Shown in pieces: positions 34,336 through 41,912 of a DNA stretch of 64,000 nucleotides; the stretch's first letter is position 1; the number at the start of each line of letters is the position of its first letter. Source of the DNA: Planctomycetota bacterium (GTDB lineage Bacteria > Planctomycetota > JACOTG01 > JAJDCM01); contig JAJDCM010000015.1 in NCBI GenBank assembly GCA_029260825.1, positions 1 to 64,000 on the forward strand, given 5' to 3'. A model generated the notes under the pieces. That model was not told the origin of the DNA, made no database searches, and was given only the letters and a program-made list of their open reading frames with translations. Both the position numbers and the translations under genes were made by a program.

Positions 34336-34423
34336 TTGGTTTTGTCCTCGTTCCGCGCGTAGTGGCGCGGCCGAAACTCCGTGATCGGACCTTGATATCT
34401 TGTGTAGCTCGGGTGAAAAAGTT

Positions 34424-35524
34424 TCAACCGGACGATTTGCTGAAATGCTCGAGGTGGTACTGCTTTTGTCGTTCGAGCTCCGGTGGGATCTCGGCGTACA
34501 CGTCGTCAAACATGGTCTCTACCGGAGGAATCCCTAGCTTCTCTGCGTAAACGATCGCTTCGGCGATTTCTGCTTTGATGTCTTCTTCAAGCTTGGCTTG
34601 CTTGCCGTCATCCCAGATGCCGCGCTCTCGAAGAAAGCCCCCGAATCGATCGATTGGATCCCGCTCAAGCCAGCTCATGACCTCATCGTCATCCCTGTAT
34701 TTTCGTGGATCATCGGATGAGCTGTGGGCGCCTCGACGATACGTGACGGCCTCGATCAATGTGGGGCCTTCGCCCGCTCTCGCTCGTTCCGCGGCTTGCT
34801 TGGTGACCTCGTAGACGGCAAGGATGTCGTTTCCATCCACCCGGACGCCGGCGATGCCATAGGCCTTCGCCTTGATCACGATGGTCTTGGACGCGGTTTG
34901 TTTTTCGAGGGGAACACTGATGGCGTAGCCGTTGTTCCGACAGAGGAAGATGGTCGGGGTCTTGAAGACACCGGCGAAGTTCAGTCCTACGTGGAAATCT
35001 CCCTGGGAACTTGTTCCGTCTCCGAAGAAGACCAGCGAGACCATGTCGTCGCCCATGATCTTGGCACCCCAAGAAGCGCCTACGGCCTGAGGGATCTGAG
35101 TCCCGACCGGACTCGAAATGGACACGTAGTTATGGTCGCGAGATGAGATGTGGTTTGGCATCTGGCGTCCTTTGATGGGATCGCCGGTGTTGCCATAGAG
35201 CTGGCAGACGAAGTCTTTCAGAGTCAGGCCGCGCAGGAAAGCAGCGCCCGGTTCCCGATAGGCGGGAAAGATCCAGTCGCTGTCCTTGAGGGCAAAGGAG
35301 CACCCGATGTGGGAGGCTTCCTCGCCGGTGGCGGTCAGGTAAAAGCCGATCCGGCCCTGACGCTGGAGGGTCAGCATTCGCTCGTCGACGAGTCGAACCA
35401 TGACCATCGTCTCGTAAAGCTTCACGAGGTCTTTTGCCGGGAGTGAAGGTTCCACCGAGGGACCTCCGTTCGGACCCGCGCCAAGCACGGTAACAAGACT
35501 CTCAGATGTCAAAGTCTTAGACAT
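34424..35524 (-). CDS. Second E1 component alpha subunit (no tails)
   Basis: About 366 residues from the ATG at 35524, preceded by GGAAG; the upstream in-frame stretch to 35641 covers the promoter and is not coding. The thiamine-diphosphate motif GDGTSSQGDFHVGLNF...RNN and the loop GAHSSSDDPRKYRDDDEV are present. It is clearly a paralogue of the tailed E1alpha (both have VDERML.LQRQGRI.FY, PTLIEA.TYR.GAHS). It is the first gene of the operon. Substrate could be pyruvate or a branched-chain 2-oxoacid; the ARRAY of motifs does not settle it. SSDDP and the branched-chain type 'RRGAHS' slightly favour a branched-chain-like E1alpha. Confidence 0.93.
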   Translation of the reverse strand: MSKTLTSESLVTVLGAGPNGGPSVEPSLPAKDLVKLYETMVMVRLVDERMLTLQRQGRIGFYLTATGEEASHIGCSFALKDSDWIFPAYREPGAAFLRGLTLKDFVCQLYGNTGDPIKGRQMPNHISSRDHNYVSISSPVGTQIPQAVGASWGAKIMGDDMVSLVFFGDGTSSQGDFHVGLNFAGVFKTPTIFLCRNNGYAISVPLEKQTASKTIVIKAKAYGIAGVRVDGNDILAVYEVTKQAAERARAGEGPTLIEAVTYRRGAHSSSDDPRKYRDDDEVMSWLERDPIDRFGGFLRERGIWDDGKQAKLEEDIKAEIAEAIVYAEKLGIPPVETMFDDVYAEIPPELERQKQYHLEHFSKSSG

Positions 35525-35590
35525 AAGCACTTCCAAAAGAATTACGGTTCGGGAGGGAATTGGGGTTCGCCCAAGGATAACTTCCCATTG

Positions 35591-35605
35591 TCGGTGAGTC
35601 ACCGA
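35591..35605. promoter_or_regulatory. Operator-like palindrome in the pdh operon leader
   Basis: TCGGTGAGTCACCGA is a perfect 7+1+7 inverted repeat. It lies about 30-45 bases downstream of the predicted start of the leftward pdh transcript and about 65 bases before the first start codon, a position where a repressor would block transcription. The regulator is not identified. Confidence 0.5.
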
Positions 35606-35639
35606 CACTCTCATTCCTACCGGGCGTCTGAGGGCGAAC

Positions 35640-35670
35640 ATTATAAAGGGTAGGATTGGGGGCCCAACAA
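35640..35670 (-). promoter_or_regulatory. Candidate promoter of the pdh operon
   Basis: On the minus strand a perfect TATAAT (35640-35645) is preceded by TTGGGC (35662-35667, spacing 16) or TTGTTG (35665-35670, spacing 19). The -35 is weak. The predicted leader is about 105-110 bases. Confidence 0.5.
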
Positions 35671-35853
35671 AAAAAGTATTGTGGGTTCGTCTGGGCCTCC
35701 TTGGCGCATCTTCTCACCACGAAACTCCTCCTCTCCAAGCTAGTCAGATTGTCCTTGCAGGCTCCTCATGTCTCTGCTGTAAAAGTATTTAAGTTGATAT
35801 TTTTTATGTGGTTACGATTTTTTCATGGATAGGCGCCCCGATCCCGGAGATGT

Positions 35854-35882
35854 TTGATTGGTTGATTTTTTTGTGCTATCTT
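35854..35882 (+). promoter_or_regulatory. Weak candidate promoter for the FG-GAP/dockerin gene
   Basis: TTGATT (35854-35859) and TATCTT (35877-35882) are 17 bases apart, four of six matches each. Confidence 0.3.
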
Positions 35883-36000
35883 AGGCTTTTCATACCGTGG
35901 GCTACTTTCCTTGTCTCGTTCCTGGCCAAAAAGGGGTGCCAGGCCGAGAAGCCTCCATCGGCGAACACACGAATCAAAGTGCTTTGAAGAGGTTTTGTCC

Positions 36001-38619
36001 GTGATTCCACTCCCCCGTCATGCTCCTTTGATTGCCTGGATTCCTGGGTTTCTTTGCCTTCTGGTTCTTCTCGTTGGGGCCAGGTCGTCGAGTTCTCAGA
36101 CCATCGAGAGCCGCAGAACGGGTCTTCCCGGCGATCGGCTGGGCTATTCCCTGCTTGGTTTTGGCTCAGACCTCATTCTGGGGGCTCCTTACGCCAGTGT
36201 CGGATCCATGCGGCAGGTTGGCCGTGTGATCCGGGTCTCGCTGGAAACGGAGGAGGAGGTCTGGTCGATCACAGGATCGGAGATCGAAGAGAACCTGGGC
36301 TGGTCCCTTTCGGAGGTCCCTGACCAAAATGGGGACGGAGTTCCTGAGATTTTGGTTGGCGCTCCCGGGCGGGTTCGCGGAGGCGGCGGTGTCGACTTGA
36401 TTTCCGGTGCCACCGGAGAGGTTTTGCTCGGTTTGACGGACCCGATCGGAGAATCGATTCAACTCGGGTACTCGGTGGAGTGTCTTGGAGACGTCTCCGG
36501 GGATGAGGTTGTCGATTTTGCCGCAGGAGGTCCGGCTCCCTTTGACCCCGGATTGGTCATCGTGTTTTCGGGGCTGGACGGGTCTCAGGTTCATCGTTTT
36601 TCAGGTGGACAAGGCGGAGATCGTTTCGGGGCATCATTGGCCCTTTTTGCCGATCGAGATGAAGATGGAATTCAGGATCTGCTCGTTGGTGCTCCAGATG
36701 CCGGGCAGGGAGGTACGCTCGCCGGTTCGGTGACCCTGTTTTCGGGGGCGACCGGCGAGATCCTGATGCAACTTGAAAGTTCGGTGGTGGGGCGAAGGCT
36801 TGGAGAGTCCATTGCCGCACTCGGAGATGTCAGCGACGACGGGGTGGAAGACTTTCTGATCGGTGCCTGGGGGGCCTCCCTTGGCGGACCTGAAACCGGA
36901 GCAGCCTTTCTGGCTTCGGGTGCGGACGGGACTCTTCTGACTCGATTTGATGGTGAAACGGCGGGCGATCGCTTTGGCGAGTTTGTCTCGGTTGTTCTCG
37001 ATCTGGACGGGGATGGTATTCGAGACGTCTGCATCGGTGCCGGCTCGGCGGATCCTGCGGATCTGAAGAATGCGGGTCGTCTCTACTTCTATTCGGCGAA
37101 GACCGGGGCTCCCCTGGGCCAGGTGAACGGAGAGCTTGCCGGCGAAGGGATGGGTTTTTCAGCCGCTGTGCTCGCCGATCTCAACGGAGGCGGGCTTGGC
37201 GAGATCGGAGTCGGAAGTCCGTTTGCTTCTCCGGGTGACCTTCATGTCGCTGGCTCGGTCGCCGTGATTGCGTTTGACGTGACTCCGCCTCCGCCGCTGA
37301 TCAGTACGTTGGTTCTTCCCATGGATCTTTCGGGTTGCCCGGGGGACGAGGTCCTCACCGATCTCCTTGTCGAGGACGCCTCGGGAGGGATCCGCTCGAT
37401 CGATGTGGTGATCACATTTGATCCTACCGTGTCTCTTGTTTCATCTGTCAGTCCGGGCGATTTGCCGGACGGGTGGGAGCTAGCTTCGGTGATCGACAAT
37501 GCGACGGGAAGGGTGGAGATCGTTGCGGCAGGTGATGTGGATCTTGCGGGTAGTCTCACTCTTTCCTCCCTGGGACTTGTGCCGGTTGGCGAACCCGACC
37601 AGGCGACGGATCTCTCTCTCGATGGCGTGATGAATGGCGGTCTCGGATCAAGCGAAGTGCGAAACGGACGGATCCGGGTGGAGGATTGCGTTCCTCCCAC
37701 CATGTCTTCGATCTCTGGAAGTTTGACTTATTATCGGGCGGGAGATGTCGAGCCGAGCGAGGTGCCGGTTGAAGGAATCGAGGTCGTTCTCTCCGGCGAT
37801 GCCGATGACCGGGCCTTTAGCCTTACCGATGGTTCCTATCAGTTCAACGAACTTCAACCGGGTGCTTACTCGGTGACGGTAAGAAAAGTAGGGGACTTTC
37901 AGGACGGGGTGAGTGCTCTTGACGCGTCGCTTGCAGTGCGCCATGCCATCGGACTTTATCCCCTGACGGATCGGCAGAAAATAGCGGCTGATGTGACGGG
38001 GGATGGAGTGGTGACACCTCTTGATGGTTCATTCATCGCCCGTTTTGTTGTTGGCCTGTCGGATCGATTCCCGGCGGGAGTCAGTGGAGATTCGGATTGG
38101 AGCTTTGAGCCGGCCTCGAGAGACTATCCCGAGTTTGATGCCGAGGTGCTGGGTGAAGATTATGTTGCGACCCTTTACGGCGATATCACCGGCAACTGGG
38201 GAAGTGGTGGAGTTGGCGTTGCTTCAACCCGAACCGTCCCCGATGAGGAAGATGTCGTCTTGAACCTCCGTGAGATCGAGCAGGATGATGCCAAGGGGTT
38301 GCGTGTGCAGGTCGTTCTTCCTGCTGGTGTGAGTGCGGATAGTGTCCTCATGACTCTCGCCGTTCCAGAGTCTCTTTCCTTTCAGCGAGCGTTCATTCCT
38401 GAACAGGAAGACGCGCTGAGTGGGCTCGATTTGATGGTGAACAGTACCAAGTCGGGAGAGCTAAGAATTCTTGTCTTTGGAACCCAAACCTTGGTTGGCG
38501 GCGAGACGGTTGCTGAACTGGAGTTTCGTCGAATGAACGATGCACCGCTAGGCTCCGGAGGGGCTGGTGTGGTTCGCCTGATTGACGCATCGGTGGGTCT
38601 GGTGATCGTAGATCACTAG
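36001..38619 (+). CDS. Secreted FG-GAP propeller protein with cohesin-like and dockerin domains
   Basis: About 872 residues from the GTG at 36001, chosen because GAGG lies upstream and a signal peptide follows at once (LIAWIPGFLCLLVLLVGARSSS); a TTG at 35911 would bury it. Residues about 40-425 hold repeated FG-GAP (integrin-alpha-like) units: DQNGDGVPEILVGAP, DEDGIQDLLVGAPDAGQ, DVSDDGVEDFLIGA, DLDGDGIRDVCIGAG. Next come a cohesin-like beta domain (about 434-562), a carboxypeptidase-regulatory-like fold (ISGSLTYYRAG ... GSYQFNELQPGAYSV), a dockerin with two calcium loops (DGVSALDASLAVRHAIGL and DVTGDGVVTPLDGSFIARF), and a second cohesin-like domain to the end. Cohesin and dockerin in one chain would allow self-assembly or ordered surface arrays. 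Function is inferred from domains only. Confidence 0.85.
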   Translation: MIPLPRHAPLIAWIPGFLCLLVLLVGARSSSSQTIESRRTGLPGDRLGYSLLGFGSDLILGAPYASVGSMRQVGRVIRVSLETEEEVWSITGSEIEENLGWSLSEVPDQNGDGVPEILVGAPGRVRGGGGVDLISGATGEVLLGLTDPIGESIQLGYSVECLGDVSGDEVVDFAAGGPAPFDPGLVIVFSGLDGSQVHRFSGGQGGDRFGASLALFADRDEDGIQDLLVGAPDAGQGGTLAGSVTLFSGATGEILMQLESSVVGRRLGESIAALGDVSDDGVEDFLIGAWGASLGGPETGAAFLASGADGTLLTRFDGETAGDRFGEFVSVVLDLDGDGIRDVCIGAGSADPADLKNAGRLYFYSAKTGAPLGQVNGELAGEGMGFSAAVLADLNGGGLGEIGVGSPFASPGDLHVAGSVAVIAFDVTPPPPLISTLVLPMDLSGCPGDEVLTDLLVEDASGGIRSIDVVITFDPTVSLVSSVSPGDLPDGWELASVIDNATGRVEIVAAGDVDLAGSLTLSSLGLVPVGEPDQATDLSLDGVMNGGLGSSEVRNGRIRVEDCVPPTMSSISGSLTYYRAGDVEPSEVPVEGIEVVLSGDADDRAFSLTDGSYQFNELQPGAYSVTVRKVGDFQDGVSALDASLAVRHAIGLYPLTDRQKIAADVTGDGVVTPLDGSFIARFVVGLSDRFPAGVSGDSDWSFEPASRDYPEFDAEVLGEDYVATLYGDITGNWGSGGVGVASTRTVPDEEDVVLNLREIEQDDAKGLRVQVVLPAGVSADSVLMTLAVPESLSFQRAFIPEQEDALSGLDLMVNSTKSGELRILVFGTQTLVGGETVAELEFRRMNDAPLGSGGAGVVRLIDASVGLVIVDH

Positions 38620-38633
38620 TCGTGGGATTTCGA

Positions 38634-40280
38634 TCAGTTCCGGGTTCGCTTGAACGAAACGATGCTCAGTGAAGTTCTTGGAAGCTGCAGGGATAGGGTC
38701 CCATCGTCTCCCAGCAAAGCATAGGATTGGGTCGGGCTCACTTCTGAGAAAGTCCCCTCGTTTGAATCTTTGATGGATTCACTCGTCAGGGTGGTGACTT
38801 CTATCAATTGATCGACCGAGCCTCCTTCGATTCGCAAGCGAACGGGCATTTCTTGCCGGTGCGAACGATTCACGATCACCGCTTTTACCGTGTCCTCATC
38901 GGGAGCGGACGCGACGATGTCGAGGGTCTTGTGTGCGATGCCTTTTGGATCATCAAGCATTGCCTCACCTGCTTCAACCTCCAGCAAACTTCCCCGGAGC
39001 GATTCGCTCAGCATGGACAGAACGTGGTAGGTCGGTGACATGATCAGCCGATTCTCATGAATCCCTAAGGCGGCGAAGTAGATTCCTCCTGCCAGGTTCG
39101 GGTCTTCAGGCGGATAAAGGCAGAGGATGTGGAAGCTCCCGATTTCGACGCCCTGTCTGGCGAAGCCCATGAGGAGCGAAGCATTGTAGAGCGCCGATTC
39201 CAGGTTCACCATGTCGGGCGAAAATCGTCCGATCTTGTTGTGGGTGATCATGGAGTTGTACTCGGTGATTCCAATCTTCAGGCGTGGGAGATTCGGCCCC
39301 CGTATCTCATCAGCAATCTTTCGGATCTCGGCGACCTCCTCTTCCACTTCGTCCGCTTCGAGCAGGAGGTTCTTTGTGCGATCAAGCCCGCGATAGACAT
39401 GCACGGTCAGGAAATCAAGATCGGCGCCAGCCTTCTTGATGACCGTTGGATTCCAGGGCATTCCTGTTTCCTGGGTGCTGTCAAGATAGCCCGGTCCTTT
39501 GGGCTTATGGAATCCAACGCCCCCCACCTGCACGGTGGGGTCCACCTTCTTCAGGAGGCGGGAGTAGGCGATGAATTTTTCGGTGTAGGAGTCAGCGGTC
39601 TCGGAGAACCGTTTCCAATAAAGTTCATTACCGATCTCGAAATGTTGCACGTTGATGGGTTCTGGACGTCCACATTCTTGGCGGCGTTTGGCCCAGTAAC
39701 CGACCGTCTTCCAGTCTTTTCCCGCGGGATCGGATCCGATTGCAAAGGTGTTCTCCGTGCTGCCATTCAGAAAAGCTAACCAGGCCGCGGCTTCTTCGGG
39801 GGAGCCCTCATCCCAGTTCGTCACGATGACCGGAGCTACATCGCCCAGCTGTTTGCACACCTCGAGAAACTCGAGGGTGCCGTAAGCATTGGAGTATTCG
39901 TTCATGTGGGCAAGAGCCCGGCCCTGTGGCCGCTTCTTGAACGGGCCGATCCCTTGCTCCCAGCGATACCGGTGGGCAAGGGTTCCGCCGGGGAAACGAA
40001 GAAGCGAAGGCTTCAGAGGACGGAGAGCGGCGATGACCGGGCGATTCGTTGTTTGTTTTTTTAGATCCCAGACACCGTTGCCGCCCTTGATCCAGACGTG
40101 ATTGTAACCGTGAAGGAGATCACTGATGGGTAGCCTTGGGCCGTTCAGCTGGACGACGATTTCAACGGGATCCGGAGGAGGTGCAACGATATCCCCCGTT
40201 TTGCGCAGGTCCTGGTTGGCTTTCTGGGGAACGCACAGGATCGAGATCAAAGCGATGGACAGGAAAAGACTCTTCTTCAT
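38634..40280 (-). CDS. Secreted clan-A glycoside hydrolase, alpha-L-arabinofuranosidase (GH51)-like
   Basis: 548 residues with a signal peptide (KKSLFLSIALISILCVPQKA). The (beta/alpha)8 barrel is marked by LLRFPGGTLAHRYRWEQ (the GH51/GH79-type 'RFPGG' block), the acid/base Glu219 in EIGNEL and the nucleophile Glu340 in GITEYNS, then a C-terminal beta domain (VIVNRSHRQEMPVRLRIEGG). This is the layout of clan GH-A enzymes such as GH51 arabinofuranosidases; GH39 or GH79 are alternatives. The target polysaccharide is not known. The start codon overlaps the fumC stop by four bases (ATGA), an odd coupling between a cytosolic enzyme and an exported hydrolase. Confidence 0.8.
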   Translation of the reverse strand: MKKSLFLSIALISILCVPQKANQDLRKTGDIVAPPPDPVEIVVQLNGPRLPISDLLHGYNHVWIKGGNGVWDLKKQTTNRPVIAALRPLKPSLLRFPGGTLAHRYRWEQGIGPFKKRPQGRALAHMNEYSNAYGTLEFLEVCKQLGDVAPVIVTNWDEGSPEEAAAWLAFLNGSTENTFAIGSDPAGKDWKTVGYWAKRRQECGRPEPINVQHFEIGNELYWKRFSETADSYTEKFIAYSRLLKKVDPTVQVGGVGFHKPKGPGYLDSTQETGMPWNPTVIKKAGADLDFLTVHVYRGLDRTKNLLLEADEVEEEVAEIRKIADEIRGPNLPRLKIGITEYNSMITHNKIGRFSPDMVNLESALYNASLLMGFARQGVEIGSFHILCLYPPEDPNLAGGIYFAALGIHENRLIMSPTYHVLSMLSESLRGSLLEVEAGEAMLDDPKGIAHKTLDIVASAPDEDTVKAVIVNRSHRQEMPVRLRIEGGSVDQLIEVTTLTSESIKDSNEGTFSEVSPTQSYALLGDDGTLSLQLPRTSLSIVSFKRTRN

Positions 40281-41680
40281 GAGGATGACCCTTTTGGACC
40301 GATCATGTTGCTTGGATCAAGAATCGCATTCAGCTCCGCTTCGGGAAGAACTTTTTGTTCAAGAGCGATCTCTCGAATCGTCTTGCCGCTAGCGTGGGCT
40401 TCCTTGGCCAGCTTTGCTGCCTTGTCGTAGCCAATGACCGGGGCCAGCGGAGTTGCCAGCATGAGGCTTTGTTCGATGAGGCTGGACAGCCGTTCGGTGT
40501 TCGCCTGAATCCCTGAGACGCAGCGATCGGCAAAGTTGCGAGCGCCGCGGCCGGCAAGCTCGCAAGACTCGATCAGGTTGCGGGCGATGAGCGGAAGGCT
40601 CACGTTGAGTTCGAAGTATCCGTGCCCTCCGTGGGTGATCGCGGTGTCGTTGCCGATGATCTGGGCACAGGCTTGAATCAGAGATTCTGCGATCACCGGG
40701 TTGACCTTTCCCGGCATGATCGATGATCCGGGCTGGGTTTCCGGCAGCAAGAGCTCTCCAAGGCCGCACCGGGGACCCGACCCGAGAAGACGGATATCGT
40801 TGGCAATCTTGCTGAGGGATACGGCAACCGTCTTCAGGGCTCCGGATAGATCCACACAGGAATCTTGAGCCCCTTGAGCTTCGAAGTGGTTTTCCGCCTC
40901 AACAAATGGGATGCCCGTTTGCTTCGAAAGTCCGGCGATGACTCTCGGTGGAAACTCGGGGTGGGCATTGATGCCCGTGCCGACCGCAGTCCCTCCCAGC
41001 GCTAGCTCCAGGATCGATTCTTCCGATCGTTTGAGGCGCTCAATGCCGAGCTCTACCATGCGAGCGTATCCAGAAAACTCCTGCCCAAGAGAAAGGGGAA
41101 CCGCGTCCTGAAGATGAGTTCGGCCGATTTTCACGATCGATGCGAATTCGTCCGTTTTCTCTCGAAGGGATGTGGCCAGAGCTTGAAGTCCGGGAATCGT
41201 CACCGAGCGAAGAGTCTGAGAGATTGCCACATGGATGGCGGTGGGAACCACGTCGTTCGATGATTGTCCCCGGTTGACGTGGTCATTCGGATGCACGGGG
41301 GACTTACTTCCGACTTTGCCCCCGAGATGTTGAATGGCTCGATTCGAGAGAACCTCGTTCATGTTCATGTTGGACGAGGTTCCCGAGCCGGTCTGAAAGA
41401 CGTCCACGGGAAACTGATCGAGGTGCTCGCCGGCGATGATCTCGTCGGCGGCCTTTGTGATGGCCTCGGCGATTTCGGGGGCGAGGAGGTCGAGCTCAAG
41501 ATTCACCCGGGCTGCCTCTTTCTTCAGGAGAGCGAGGGCCGTGATGAACGAGGTTGGCATCGGGCTCCCGCTGATCGGAAAGTTGTCTCGTGCTCGTACG
41601 GTTTGAGCCCCGTAAAGAGCGCTTGTCGGAACTTGGACGTCTCCAAGTGAATCGGTCTCGACGCGGAAGTCGGGCGTCAT
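40277..41680 (-). CDS. fumC: Fumarate hydratase class II
   Basis: About 467 residues from the ATG at 41680, preceded by GAGGGAGA; an ATG at 41701 would add seven residues with no better site. Class II fumarase/aspartase superfamily motifs: VPTSALYGAQTVRARDNFPISG, QTGSGTSSNMNMNEVLSNRA, HPNDHVNRGQSSND, KIGRTHLQDAVPLSLGQEF, and the signature loop GSSIMPGKVNP. FumC rather than AspA is favoured by 'MNMNEVLSNRAIQHLGG' and the SSIMPGKVNPVIAESL form. It hydrates fumarate to malate in the citric acid cycle. It is divergent from the VCBS gene. Confidence 0.95.
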   Translation of the reverse strand: MTPDFRVETDSLGDVQVPTSALYGAQTVRARDNFPISGSPMPTSFITALALLKKEAARVNLELDLLAPEIAEAITKAADEIIAGEHLDQFPVDVFQTGSGTSSNMNMNEVLSNRAIQHLGGKVGSKSPVHPNDHVNRGQSSNDVVPTAIHVAISQTLRSVTIPGLQALATSLREKTDEFASIVKIGRTHLQDAVPLSLGQEFSGYARMVELGIERLKRSEESILELALGGTAVGTGINAHPEFPPRVIAGLSKQTGIPFVEAENHFEAQGAQDSCVDLSGALKTVAVSLSKIANDIRLLGSGPRCGLGELLLPETQPGSSIMPGKVNPVIAESLIQACAQIIGNDTAITHGGHGYFELNVSLPLIARNLIESCELAGRGARNFADRCVSGIQANTERLSSLIEQSLMLATPLAPVIGYDKAAKLAKEAHASGKTIREIALEQKVLPEAELNAILDPSNMIGPKGSSS

Positions 41681-41912
41681 TGCAGTCTCCCTCTCATGCA
41701 CCTATATCGTTTGGGTTCGTTGGTTTCCTTCAGGATCAGGGCTGGGCTCCGGTCTTCTGGAAACCCTGAATCCAGCCTCCTGCGGGCTCGCCCCGAGTAT
41801 ACCAGTGTTTTCGGTTCAAGGCCGCCGCATCGGCCCGTCGATAAGGATGAAGGGATATCGTCACCGCTCTCCATCGAGCGATTCGCCGCAATAAGCGAAC
41901 TTCGGAGATACC

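Larger units (their letters stand above)
35525..36000. other. Divergent promoter region between the pdh operon and the FG-GAP/dockerin gene
   Basis: 476 bases with no credible ORF. From left to right it holds the pdh leader with a perfect 15-bp palindrome (35591-35605), a leftward -10 element TATAAT (35640-35645 read on the minus strand), an AT-rich stretch near 35780-35880, and a weak rightward promoter near 35854. Confidence 0.6.
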
